Source: Streptomyces sp. CB01580 (GTDB lineage Bacteria > Actinomycetota > Actinomycetes > Streptomycetales > Streptomycetaceae). Taken from it: 64,000 nt of DNA. Shown here one piece after another: positions 35,975 through 44,297 of this stretch. The translations under genes were made by a program, and so were the position numbers. The DNA lies in contig NZ_LIXJ01000026.1 in assembly GCF_001905795.1 (NCBI RefSeq), positions 1 to 64,000 on the forward strand, read 5' to 3'. A model generated the notes under the pieces. That model made no database searches and had not been told where the DNA came from. It saw nothing but the letters and a program-made list of their open reading frames with translations. How positions within the stretch are numbered: position 1 is the first letter of the stretch; each line of letters begins with the position of its first letter.

Positions 35975-36508
35975 TCACTGTCCTTCCCGGTCGGGTACGA
36001 CCGAAGCGTAGCTGTTCCCGCCCTGGATGATCCCGTCCCCGACGCCATCGGCTCCGGCGGAGGCATGGCCTCCGGTGGATCCGAAGCCTCCTTCGCCGCG
36101 GGCCGAACCCGGAAGCTCGGCCACCTCGTGGAAGCGCACCATCTCGACCTGCTGCACAACCAGCTGGGCAATCCGGTCGAAACGCTCGAACCGCACGGGC
36201 TCGCGGGGGTCGAGATTGATGACGATCACCTTGATCTCTCCACGGTACCCGGCATCGACCGTCCCCGGGGCATTCACGAGGGCGACTCCGCAGCGCGCGG
36301 CGAGGCCGGAGCGCGGGTGCACGAACGCGGCGTATCCGTCGGGCAACGCGATCGACACCCCGGTGGGCAGCACCGCCCGCTCGCCCGGGGCAAGTTCGGC
36401 GGACTCGGTGGTCACCAGGTCGACCCCGGCGTCCCCTGGGTGTCCATAGGCCGGAATCGGCACCTCCGGGTCGAGGCGGCGGATCAGGACGTCCACGGGC
36501 CGTCGCAT
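35975..36508 (-). CDS. dut: Deoxyuridine 5'-triphosphate nucleotidohydrolase (dUTPase)
   Basis: The product is 177 residues with the five trimeric dUTPase motifs: PGDAGVDL, PRSGLA, NAPGTVDAGYRGEI, RFDRIAQLVVQ and the C-terminal GGFGSTGGH. It removes dUTP and supplies dUMP. The ATG shares one base with the stop of the thioesterase gene (TGATG). A ~30-residue tail after the last motif is longer than usual. Confidence 0.96.
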   Translation of the reverse strand: MRRPVDVLIRRLDPEVPIPAYGHPGDAGVDLVTTESAELAPGERAVLPTGVSIALPDGYAAFVHPRSGLAARCGVALVNAPGTVDAGYRGEIKVIVINLDPREPVRFERFDRIAQLVVQQVEMVRFHEVAELPGSARGEGGFGSTGGHASAGADGVGDGIIQGGNSYASVVPDREGQ

Positions 36509-37092
36509 CAGGGATTCACCTCGAAGGCACGGGCGCGCCGGACCTGGTCCGGGTCGGCCATGGCGGCGCGGATCTCGGCCGGACGGCCGTTCTCGATGAA
36601 GTGGTCGACCTTCACCTCGATGAAGAGGGCCTCGGCACGGACCGCGACCGGTCCGTCCGGGCCGCCTATCCGTCCGGTCGCCCGCGAGTAGATCTTCCGG
36701 CCGTGCACCGCGGTGACCTCGGCGTCGAGGTGCAGCACGGTGTCCACCGGCACCGGGCACACGAAGTCGGTCTCCAGCCGCCCGGTCACCGCGATCACCC
36801 GCAGCAGCCAGTTCAGCGAGCCCAGCGTCTCGTCCAGCGCGGTGGTCAGGACACCTCCGTGCGCCAGCCCCGGGGCGCCCTGGTGAGCGGCCTGCACGGT
36901 GAACTCGGCGGTGACGCTCACGCCCTCGCCGGCCCGCGCCTGGAGGTGCAGCCCGTGCGGCTGTGCCCCGCCGCAGCCGAAACAGTGTTCGTAGTGCGCG
37001 CCGAGGAGTTCGCCGGGGGCCGGGGCCTCGGGGTGCCGTACCGGTTCCACCGCGTCGGCGGGGGGATTCAGAGCCGCAGATGTTCCACTCAC
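36508..37092 (-). CDS. PaaI-type hotdog thioesterase
   Basis: The product is 194 residues from the GTG at 37092. The hotdog core at ~65-165 contains HGGVLTTALDETLGS, the catalytic helix signature of PaaI/YigI-type acyl-CoA thioesterases, and CFGCGGAQPHGLHL ahead of it, as in many actinobacterial members. The substrate is unknown. It is coupled to dut downstream. Confidence 0.85.
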   Translation of the reverse strand: MSGTSAALNPPADAVEPVRHPEAPAPGELLGAHYEHCFGCGGAQPHGLHLQARAGEGVSVTAEFTVQAAHQGAPGLAHGGVLTTALDETLGSLNWLLRVIAVTGRLETDFVCPVPVDTVLHLDAEVTAVHGRKIYSRATGRIGGPDGPVAVRAEALFIEVKVDHFIENGRPAEIRAAMADPDQVRRARAFEVNP

Positions 37093-37150
37093 AGGCGCAG
37101 ACCTTACCCGCGCGGCCGATGCCGGGGCGCACCGTGCCAAGCTTGGACGC

Positions 37151-37606
37151 ATGCAGCCTTCCACCCCGCCTTTCGACGAACGGCTCACCGCGCCCCGCTC
37201 GTGGTGGCTCATCGCCTTCCTGATCGGCATCGCCTGCGCGCTGATGCTGCTGCCGCTCGGCACCGTGCCCCTGCTGGCCGGTCTGGCGGGCGGTAGCGCG
37301 CTGTCGGCGATCGCGGTGAGTTCGTACGGCTCGGCCAGGATCCGGGTGGTGGCCGGTGCCCTGGTGGCCGGGGACGCGCGGATCCCGGTCTCGGCGCTGG
37401 GCGAGGCCGAGGTGCTGGACGGCGAGGAGGCGCGCGCGTGGCGCTCGTACAAGGCCGACACCCGTGCCTTCATGCTGCTGCGCAGCTATATCCCGACGGC
37501 GGTCCGGGTGGAGGTCACCGACCCGCAGGACCCGACTCCGTACGTCTACCTCTCGACCCGGGAACCGCAGGCGCTGGTCGCTGCCCTGGGCTCGGCGCGT
37601 TCCTGA
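37151..37606 (+). CDS. DUF3093 membrane protein
   Basis: The product is 151 residues with two adjacent hydrophobic helices at ~18-58, then a soluble beta-rich domain ending VEVTDPQDPTPYVYLSTREP. This is the PH-like layout of the DUF3093 family, found next to dut in actinobacteria. It is transcribed divergently from the thioesterase, with 58 bases between starts. Function unknown. Confidence 0.8.
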   Translation: MQPSTPPFDERLTAPRSWWLIAFLIGIACALMLLPLGTVPLLAGLAGGSALSAIAVSSYGSARIRVVAGALVAGDARIPVSALGEAEVLDGEEARAWRSYKADTRAFMLLRSYIPTAVRVEVTDPQDPTPYVYLSTREPQALVAALGSARS

Positions 37607-37676
37607 CCGGGGTTCCCGCGCCGGCCGGCCCCCGCGGGGCCGTGTCCGGGGCTTCGGTGTTCCCGGGGCCCGCGGA

Positions 37677-38657
37677 TCAGTTCTCCGGTTCCTTCCGCGG
37701 CCCCTTGCGCGGGCCGCGCGCCCGCTCCAGGGGCGGCAGCTCCGGCAGCCGGTCCCAGGGGACCCGGCGCTCGCGCAGGTCCTTCCTGATCTTGTCGGCG
37801 AGCTTCCGGGTGTCGCGCCGGTTCATCACCGCGCCGACGGCGGCACCGACCAGGAACGGGATCAGGTTCGGCAGATCGCGCGTCATGCGCTTCGTGATCT
37901 GCTGGCGCAGCTCGCGCTTCATCCGGCCGCCCAGCGCCGCGTTGATCGTCATGGGTTGGGCGACGTCGATGCCGCGCTCCTCCGTCCATGACGTGAGGTA
38001 GGCGGTGGACCGCTGGGTGAGGCCGCCCGGCGGGCGCAGCCCGTAGACCTCGTACAGCTCCGCGACGAGCTTCAGCTCGATCGCGGCCACGGCGGTGATC
38101 TCCGCCGTCAGTTCGGTGAGCATCGCGGGCGGCACCGGCATCATGGCCGCCGCGCCGATACCGGCGCCGACGGCGGCGCTCGCCCTGCTCGCACCCGCGA
38201 CGAGCTTGTCGGCGAGGTCCTCCGGGCCGAGGCCCGGGAACTGCTTGCGCAGCGTCGCGAGGTCGCGCACGGGGACGCGGGGAGCGGACTCGATGATCAG
38301 GTCGGCGATGTGACCGATCGCGATCCTGGCGCCCTCCCTACCCTTGCGCACACCCCGTTTCACCGAGCTCAGACGGCCCCCTGCGGTCCGGGGCCCCGTT
38401 CTGTCGAGCTGTCCGGCCCCGTGGGCCGGGCCGGCTCCTTCATGTCTCCCCTGTGCGGTCACCGCTTCGAATGCCGCGGCTGCTTCGAGCGAGGCCGACC
38501 GGCCTCGCTCGTCGTACCGCTCGCCCGGGGAGGGCGACAGGGCGGACCGCCCGGCGGGCGTCACCACGCCTTTCGCCGGGCCTGTTCCGCCCTGGTTCGC
38601 CTCCGACGACTTCTTGCGCCGCAGGCGTCGCCTCCGGGACGGTTTGTCGCCTGTCAC
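37677..38657 (-). CDS. Conserved hypothetical protein with a basic disordered N terminus
   Basis: The product is 326 residues. Residues 1-100 are charged and low in complexity (Arg/Lys-rich start). Residues ~110-300 are helical with Gly/Ala-rich hydrophobic stretches (AGASRASAAVGAGIGAAAMMP; LIPFLVGAAVGAVMN) that may dip into the membrane, in the manner of EcsC-type proteins. The end is basic and Pro-rich. It lies 12 bases after the DUF4193 gene, so one transcript is likely. I do not assign a function. Confidence 0.65.
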   Translation of the reverse strand: MTGDKPSRRRRLRRKKSSEANQGGTGPAKGVVTPAGRSALSPSPGERYDERGRSASLEAAAAFEAVTAQGRHEGAGPAHGAGQLDRTGPRTAGGRLSSVKRGVRKGREGARIAIGHIADLIIESAPRVPVRDLATLRKQFPGLGPEDLADKLVAGASRASAAVGAGIGAAAMMPVPPAMLTELTAEITAVAAIELKLVAELYEVYGLRPPGGLTQRSTAYLTSWTEERGIDVAQPMTINAALGGRMKRELRQQITKRMTRDLPNLIPFLVGAAVGAVMNRRDTRKLADKIRKDLRERRVPWDRLPELPPLERARGPRKGPRKEPEN

Positions 38658-38669
38658 GGCCGACTCGAC

Positions 38670-38966
38670 CTAGTCGCAGTCGCGGCAGATCGGCTGACCG
38701 TTCTTCTCCCGTGCCAGCTGGCTCCTGTGGTGCACGAGGAAGCAGCTCATGCACGTGAACTCGTCGGCCTGCTTCGGCAGGACCCGGACGGCCAGCTCCT
38801 CGTTGGACAGGTCCGCGCCGGGCAGCTCCAGGCCCTCGGCGGCGTCGAACTCGTCGACGTCGACGGCGGAGGCCGTCTTGTCGCTGCGGCGCGCCTTGAG
38901 CTCTTCGAGGCTGTCCTGATCGACGTCGTCGTCGGTCTTGCGTGGAGTGTCGTAATCGGTTGCCAT
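38670..38966 (-). CDS. DUF4193 protein with a CxxC...CxxC zinc site
   Basis: The product is 98 residues. The N-terminal half is acidic; the C terminus holds CMSC and CRDC 22 residues apart, a four-cysteine zinc ribbon. This matches DUF4193, a small actinobacterial family beside cutRS. The ATG at 38966 follows a GGGGGAG ribosome site. Its role is unknown; an RNA-polymerase or DNA-binding helper is possible. Confidence 0.85.
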   Translation of the reverse strand: MATDYDTPRKTDDDVDQDSLEELKARRSDKTASAVDVDEFDAAEGLELPGADLSNEELAVRVLPKQADEFTCMSCFLVHHRSQLAREKNGQPICRDCD

Positions 38967-39370
38967 GTCGCTCTCCCCCTCTGGGTGTCTGCGGTGTCTC
39001 AGCGCACGTAACGCGTGAGAGGCCGGACTTGTGCCCGACCCGAGGCGGAGATTTTGCCTCACATCAAGGTCTGTTACTCAATCGACACCCAAAAGGACCG
39101 CTCGGGAGTGATCGGTCTGGGTGGCGATGGGGACCGTACACGGCCCTCGCGGCGCGCTTCACGGGCGCCACCCCGTGTACTTCCCGTGATATCAGGCCCC
39201 GAAAACCCCGGCTTTTGCGGGATTTCCGGCGCGCGCGCCCATCACGGAGCGTTGACGTATAGAAATTCTTTTCTGTGATCGATCACACATGAGCGCCTTG
39301 GTCACAGGTTACGAAAATTCCGCCCAAAGCGAACAAAGTACTTCGGGTACGATTCGCCGCGTCGGCGCGC
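38967..39370. promoter_or_regulatory. 404-base spacer with a perfect CRP-like palindrome (39274-39287)
   Basis: Upstream of the DUF4193 gene and past the end of cutS. It contains TGTGATCGATCACA, a perfect 14-base palindrome that includes GTG-N6-CAC, similar to the reported Streptomyces Crp motif. It lies about 310 bases from the DUF4193 start, rather far for a simple promoter site. The A+T-rich stretch at 39256-39275 beside it is unusual for this genome. No gene is seen. Confidence 0.45.
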
Positions 39371-40600
39371 TCAGACGGGCAGTGAGACGCGCATCACAAG
39401 GCCCCCTCCCTCACGGGGTTCCGCGACGATACGGCCGCCGTGGGCGCGCGCCACGGACCGCGCGATCGACAGGCCGAGCCCGACCCCCTTGTCGCTCCCC
39501 GTCCGCTCCGTACGCAGCCGTCTGAAGGGCTCGAAGAGGTTGTCGATCTCGTAGGCGGGCACCACCGGCCCCGTGTTCGAGACCACCAGCACGGCGTGGC
39601 CGGACTGCAGCGTGGTGGTGACCTCCACCCAGCCGTTCTCCGGCACGTTGTAGCGCACGGCGTTCTGCACGAGGTTCAGCGCGATCCGCTCCAGCAGGAC
39701 GCCGTTGCCCTGGATGACGGCCGGGGACCGCTCGCCGCGGATCTCCACGCCCCGCTCCTCGGCCTCGGCGCGCGTCTGGTCGATGGCGCGCGAGGCGACC
39801 TCGGCCAGGTCGACCGGTTTGCGTTCGACGATCTGGTTGTCGCTGCGGGCCAGCAGCAGCAGGCCCTCCACCAGCTGTTCGCTGCGCTCGTTGGTGGCCA
39901 GCAGGGTCTTCCCCAGCTGTTTGAGCTCCGTCGGTGCCTGGGGGTCGGAGAGGTGCACCTCCAGCAGCGTGCGGTTGATCGCGAGCGGCGTGCGCAGTTC
40001 GTGCGACGCGTTCCCGACGAACCGCTGCTGGGCCGTGAAGGCGCGCTCCAGGCGGTCGAGCATCTCGTCGAAGGTGTCGGCGAGTTCCTTCAGCTCGTCG
40101 TCCGGGCCGTCCAGCTCGATCCGGCGGGACAGGTCCGTTCCGGCCACCCGGCGGGCGGTGCGGGTGATCCGGCCCAGCGGGGAGAGCACCCGGCCCGCCA
40201 TGGCGTAGCCGAAGGCGAACGCGATGACGCTGAGGCCGACCAGGGCCAGCAGCGACCGGTTCAGCAGCGTGTCCAGCGCCTGCTGCCGCTGGTGGTTGAC
40301 GCAGGAGTTCATCGCCGCGTTGATGGCGTCCGGCGTGGGGTTCGTGCCGAAGTTGCACACGTCGCTGACGATCCGGCCGCTCACGATCCTGAACGGCAGC
40401 TCACTGCCCACGTGGAGGGCCTGGGCGGCCAGCATGTAGATGATCGAGAGCAGCAGGATGCCCGCGATCAGGAACATGCCGCCGTAGAGCAGCGTGAGCC
40501 GTATGCGGATGGTCGGGCGCAGCCAGTACGGCGGCTCCGGCTGTTTGGGCTCCCAGGTGGGCTTCGGAGGCGCCGTCGGGGGCGCCGGGACGCTGGGCAT
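39371..40600 (-). CDS. cutS: Sensor histidine kinase CutS
   Basis: The product is 409 residues. A Pro-rich cytoplasmic start, a membrane helix at ~36-58, an extracellular loop, and a second helix at ~115-137 are followed by HAMP, HisKA (NASHELRTPLA, His200) and HATPase (NLVQNAVRYN; GVGLGLSIA). The loop holds exactly two cysteines, Cys82 and Cys100, which fits the published idea that CutS senses extracellular redox or protein-folding state through a disulfide. CutRS is an ancient actinobacterial pair linked to secretion stress. cutR ends 6 bases upstream. Confidence 0.88.
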   Translation of the reverse strand: MPSVPAPPTAPPKPTWEPKQPEPPYWLRPTIRIRLTLLYGGMFLIAGILLLSIIYMLAAQALHVGSELPFRIVSGRIVSDVCNFGTNPTPDAINAAMNSCVNHQRQQALDTLLNRSLLALVGLSVIAFAFGYAMAGRVLSPLGRITRTARRVAGTDLSRRIELDGPDDELKELADTFDEMLDRLERAFTAQQRFVGNASHELRTPLAINRTLLEVHLSDPQAPTELKQLGKTLLATNERSEQLVEGLLLLARSDNQIVERKPVDLAEVASRAIDQTRAEAEERGVEIRGERSPAVIQGNGVLLERIALNLVQNAVRYNVPENGWVEVTTTLQSGHAVLVVSNTGPVVPAYEIDNLFEPFRRLRTERTGSDKGVGLGLSIARSVARAHGGRIVAEPREGGGLVMRVSLPV

Positions 40601-40606
40601 CGGCGC

Positions 40607-41260
40607 TCAGATCCGGTAGCCGGAGCCGGGCACGGTGACGATCACCGGGGGCTCGCCGAGCTTGCGGCGCAGCGTCATGACGGTGACCCGGACGACGTTG
40701 GTGAACGGGTCGGTGTTCTCGTCCCACGCCTTCTCCAGCAGCTGCTCGGCCGAGACGACCGCGCCCTCGCTGCGCATCAGGACCTCCAGCACGGCGAACT
40801 CCTTCGGCGCGAGCTGGATCTCGGTCTCGCCGCGGAACACTTCCCGCCGGTTGGGATCCAGCTTGATGCCGGCGCGTTCCAGGACGGGCGGCAGCGCCAC
40901 CGTCGTGCGCCGGCCCAGCGCCCGCACGCGGGCGGTGAGCTCGCTGAAGGCGAACGGCTTGGGCAGATAGTCGTCGGCGCCGAGCTCCAGCCCCTCCACC
41001 CGGTCGCTGACGTCCCCGGACGCCGTGAGCATGAGCACCCGCGTGGGGATGCCCAGCTCGACAACCCGGCGGCAGACGTCGTCACCGTGCACCAGGGGAA
41101 GGTCCCGGTCCAGCACCACGACGTCGTAGTCGTTGATCTCGATGCGCTCCACGGCCGCCGCGCCGTCGTACACGACATCGACGGCCATGGCCTCTCGGCG
41201 CAATCCGGTGGCCACCGCATCGGCGAGCAGCTGCTCGTCCTCCACGACGAGTACGCGCAC
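40607..41260 (-). CDS. cutR: Response regulator CutR
   Basis: The product is 217 residues from the GTG at 41260 (AGGAAGGA upstream). The receiver has EDE at 7-9 and phosphorylated Asp51 in VVVLDRDLPL, with Lys in PKPF. An OmpR-type winged helix (QLAPKEFAVLEVLMRSEGAVVSAEQLL) ends in GSGYRI. It forms an operon with cutS. A perfect tandem TTTCACGT pair lies 22 bases upstream of the start and could be its own binding site. Confidence 0.9.
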   Translation of the reverse strand: MRVLVVEDEQLLADAVATGLRREAMAVDVVYDGAAAVERIEINDYDVVVLDRDLPLVHGDDVCRRVVELGIPTRVLMLTASGDVSDRVEGLELGADDYLPKPFAFSELTARVRALGRRTTVALPPVLERAGIKLDPNRREVFRGETEIQLAPKEFAVLEVLMRSEGAVVSAEQLLEKAWDENTDPFTNVVRVTVMTLRRKLGEPPVIVTVPGSGYRI

Positions 41261-41281
41261 GGCGCTGTCCTTCCTCAGAGA

Positions 41282-41297
41282 TTTCACGTTTTCACGT
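41282..41297. promoter_or_regulatory. Tandem TTTCACGT x2 upstream of cutR
   Basis: Two perfect 8-base direct copies just ahead of the cutR start. OmpR-type regulators often bind short direct repeats, so autoregulation is a reasonable guess. The rest of the spacer up to 41657 holds nothing else that I can support. Confidence 0.4.
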
Positions 41298-41657
41298 TCA
41301 GGCTTCATCACGTCGAAAACGCAGAACGTGCCGATGCGCACACGGTCCGTGAAGCGGACCGCTCATCGACACGGTCATGCGCTGCTCCATCCTGCCCGCA
41401 ACGCGCATAAACCGGCGGTAAGACGGCGTTCACCAGCCCGGACTCCCCAGGAATTCACCGGATTTCCGGGCCAGTTGAGGTTTCTGTGAGGTTCGGGCCG
41501 GGGAGGACGCATTCACACCCGAGATCACGCCTCGAATGTGGCGTCCCACAGGCCACTCCGTCCCCGGAGAGTGCGTGATCACCGCCCTACCGCCACCGCG
41601 CGGAGGGAAACCCCGGGCACACCCCCGTGCCACCGACTCACGATGAGGGGGCGCATT

Positions 41658-41831
41658 ATGGACGCTTTCACCGCTGGTCTGCTGCAGCGGATCAGGACGA
41701 CCGAATCCGACCTCACAAGGGCTCGGGAGACGGGCGACGACTTCCTCGCGGATGTCGAGCAGGGCGAACTGGACGACCTGCACCGCCTCGCCGCCGAGCA
41801 CGGCGTCAAGATCGGCACCACCGGCGTCTGA
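41658..41831 (+). CDS. Conserved small acidic helical protein (57 residues)
   Basis: The ATG at 41658 follows GAGGGGG at normal distance. The peptide (MDAFTAGLLQRIRTTESDLT, then an acidic helix and a short polar end) is a soluble amphipathic helical protein with an acidic middle. It is transcribed away from cutR and ends in a strong hairpin 12 bases after its stop. I believe it is conserved in Streptomyces at this place but cannot name a function. Confidence 0.75.
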   Translation: MDAFTAGLLQRIRTTESDLTRARETGDDFLADVEQGELDDLHRLAAEHGVKIGTTGV

Positions 41832-41843
41832 ACCGTCGTGGGA

Positions 41844-41877
41844 GGGCCCCGGCCACCGTTCGTGGTGGTCGGGGCCC
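41844..41877. terminator. Terminator hairpin after the 57-residue gene
   Basis: GGGCCCCGGCCACC pairs with GGTGGTCGGGGCCC with one G-U position around a 6-base loop. It lies between converging genes. Confidence 0.85.
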
Positions 41878-41976
41878 TTCTGCCGCTCCGGGGGCCTCTG
41901 ACGGGCTCCTGCGGCCTCTCCCCGTCCCGTCCGCCGCAGCTGTCGATGTGCGCCACCGGGAACCACGGGACAGCCC

Positions 41977-42792
41977 TCAGTCGTGCCAGGCGCCGTATTC
42001 CTCCAGGAGGGCCTGGAGCGGTTCGAAGACGCCCGGCGTCGCGGCGACCGTCAGGTCTCCGTCGGCGGGCAGCCCGGGGCGGCCTCCGGTGCACGCCCCC
42101 GCCTCGCGGGCGATGAGGTCACCGGCTGCCAGGTCCCACGGGTGGAGCCCGCGCTCGTAGTAGCCGTCGAGGCGGCCCGCCGCCACGTCGCACAGGTCCA
42201 CGGCCGCTGAGCCGCCGCGCCGGATGTCGCGCAGCTGCGGGATCAGCCGCTGGGCCACGTCCGCCTGGTGCGCGCGGACGTGGGCGACGTAGTTGAAACC
42301 GGTCGAGACGAGCGCCTGGTCGAGCGGTGGCGCGGGCCGGCAGCTCAGAGCGGTGTTCTCGCCGTGCGCCCCGCGGGCGTACGCGCCGCCGCCGAGCACG
42401 GCCCAGTACGTCTCCCGGCGCATCGGGGCCTCAACCACGCCCACGATCCGCTCGCCGTCCCGCTCCGCGGCGATGGAGACGGCCCAGGTGGGCAGGCCGT
42501 ACAGGTAGTTCACCGTGCCGTCGAGCGGGTCGATGACCCAGCGGATACCGCTGCTGCCCGGCGTGCTGGCGCCCTCCTCGCCGAGGAAGCCGTCCTGGGG
42601 GCGGCGTTCGGCGAGGAGGCCGGTGATCAGCTTCTCGGCGGCGATGTCCATCTCGGTGACGACGTCGATCGGGCTGGACTTGGTCGCGGCCACGCCCAGG
42701 TCGGCCGGGCGGCCGTCGCGCAGCAGTTCACCGGCGCGACGGGCGGCCTCCAGGGCGAGGTCGAGCAGTTCGGACGGGTTCGGGTCGGTCAC
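41977..42792 (-). CDS. Inositol monophosphatase family protein
   Basis: The product is 271 residues. The lithium-sensitive phosphatase signature is present: GEEGAS, VIDPLDGTVNYLYG and, near the end, HPWDLAAGDLIAREAG. These residues bind the catalytic magnesium ions. The substrate could be myo-inositol-1-phosphate or a related sugar phosphate. In actinobacteria it supplies inositol for phosphatidylinositol and mycothiol. The ferrochelatase gene lies upstream on the same strand, 123 bases away. Confidence 0.9.
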   Translation of the reverse strand: MTDPNPSELLDLALEAARRAGELLRDGRPADLGVAATKSSPIDVVTEMDIAAEKLITGLLAERRPQDGFLGEEGASTPGSSGIRWVIDPLDGTVNYLYGLPTWAVSIAAERDGERIVGVVEAPMRRETYWAVLGGGAYARGAHGENTALSCRPAPPLDQALVSTGFNYVAHVRAHQADVAQRLIPQLRDIRRGGSAAVDLCDVAAGRLDGYYERGLHPWDLAAGDLIAREAGACTGGRPGLPADGDLTVAATPGVFEPLQALLEEYGAWHD

Positions 42793-42915
42793 GGCGCTCC
42801 AGGTGTCGGCGGACGACGGATGTCGGCGGACTGCGGTGAGGCACGGGCGACGAGAGCCATGGCGGGCCCTCGGTCCCGGGCGGGGCGGCCGGGGCGGCGG
42901 TGTGCCCCGGGCGGA

Positions 42916-44043
42916 TCAGGCGTAGGGGCTGTCGGCGCCCGCGGCTGCGGGCCTGGGCGCCCGGGCCGGACAGCATCCGACCGGACACAGGTCGTGGCTC
43001 GGGCCGAGCGCGCCCAGGGCGCAGCGCTCCGGAGCGCACCCCCGCTCGGTCCCGGCCCGCTCCAGCACCAGTTCGCGCACGGCCGCCGCGAACCGGGGGT
43101 CGGCGCCCACGGTCGCGGACCTGCGGACCGGGAGTCCGAGTTCGGCCGCCTTCGCGGTGGCCTCGGTGTCGAGGTCGTACAGGACCTCCATGTGGTCCGA
43201 GACAAATCCGATGGGGGCCATGACCACGGCGGGGACACCCTCGCCGTGCAGGCTCTCCAGGTGGTCGCAGATGTCGGGTTCCAGCCACGGGATGTGCGGG
43301 GCGCCGCTGCGGGACTGGTAGACGAGCCGCCAGGGGTGTTCGACGCCGGTCTCCTCGCGCACCGCGTCGACGATCAGACGGGCGACGTCGAGATGGGCCG
43401 CGACGCAGGCGCCGCCGCCGCCGTGTCCCTCGACGGGGCCGGAGGTGTCGGCTGCGGACACGGGGATGGAGTGCGTGGTGAAGGCGAGGTGCGCCCCGGC
43501 CCGTACGTCCTCGGGCAGGTCGGCCAGGGAGGCGAGGACGCCGTCCACCATGGGCCGCACGAACCCGCGGTGGTTGAAGTAGTGCCGCAGCTTGTCGACG
43601 CGGGGCACCGGCAGCCCCTCGGCCTCCAGGGCGGCCAGCGACTCCGCGAGGTTCTCGCGGTACTGCCGGCAGCCGGAGTAGGAGGCGTAGGCGCTGGTGG
43701 CGAGGACGGCGATGCGGCGACGGCCGTCCGCGACCATCTCGCGCAGGGTGTCGGTGAGGTAGGGCGCCCAGTTGCGGTTGCCCCAGTACACCGGCAGGTC
43801 CAGGCCGTGCTCCGCGAAGTCCTTGCGCAGGGCGTCCAGCAGCGCCCTGTTCTGGGCGTTGATCGGGCTGACGCCGCCGAACAGGAAGTAGTGCCGGCCG
43901 ACCTCCTTCAGCCGCTCCTCGGGGATGCCCCGGCCACGGGTCACGTTCGCCAGGAACGGGACCACGTCGTCCGGGCCTTCGGGGCCGCCGAAGGAGAGCA
44001 GCAGCAGGGCGTCGTAGGGAGCGGGGTCACACAGATCGGGCAT
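42916..44043 (-). CDS. cpfC: Coproporphyrin III ferrochelatase
   Basis: The product is 375 residues from the ATG at 44043. The ferrochelatase fold is marked by LLSFGGPEGPDDV, FLFGGVSPINAQN, WGNRNWAPYL and FTTHSIPVS with the metal-inserting His. SGCRQYREN and a tail containing LCPVGCCP provide the four cysteines that bind [2Fe-2S] in actinobacterial enzymes. In actinobacteria the substrate is coproporphyrin III, not protoporphyrin. About 40 residues rich in Cys, Pro and Ala follow the core. Confidence 0.92.
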   Translation of the reverse strand: MPDLCDPAPYDALLLLSFGGPEGPDDVVPFLANVTRGRGIPEERLKEVGRHYFLFGGVSPINAQNRALLDALRKDFAEHGLDLPVYWGNRNWAPYLTDTLREMVADGRRRIAVLATSAYASYSGCRQYRENLAESLAALEAEGLPVPRVDKLRHYFNHRGFVRPMVDGVLASLADLPEDVRAGAHLAFTTHSIPVSAADTSGPVEGHGGGGACVAAHLDVARLIVDAVREETGVEHPWRLVYQSRSGAPHIPWLEPDICDHLESLHGEGVPAVVMAPIGFVSDHMEVLYDLDTEATAKAAELGLPVRRSATVGADPRFAAAVRELVLERAGTERGCAPERCALGALGPSHDLCPVGCCPARAPRPAAAGADSPYA

Positions 44044-44231
44044 GCCATCGATCCTGCCACTCGCCTCGGACGGTGCTTCATCGACATCCCCCGGCACCGC
44101 CTCCGCGCCCCGGCCTCCCGCGCCCGCCCCGGTCCGGGTGCCCGCCCCCGGCCTCCCGCGCGGAGCCCGGGGCCCGCGCCGCTCCCCTCCCGTCCCCCGC
44201 CCATAAGCTGTACCGGCCGCATTCAGGCGTA

Positions 44232-44276
44232 ACAGACACGTTCGTCACAGACACGTTCGTCACAGGCACGTTCGAT
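44232..44276. repeat. Three tandem 15-base units in the MFS gene leader
   Basis: Unit ACAGACACGTTCGTC twice perfectly and once with three changes, ending 21 bases before the MFS start. If translated it would read in frame with the MFS gene (VTDTF repeats), so a longer N terminus cannot be excluded, but the ribosome site favours 44298. Confidence 0.8.
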
Positions 44277-44297
44277 CGCATCGCCCCGGAGCCTTCC

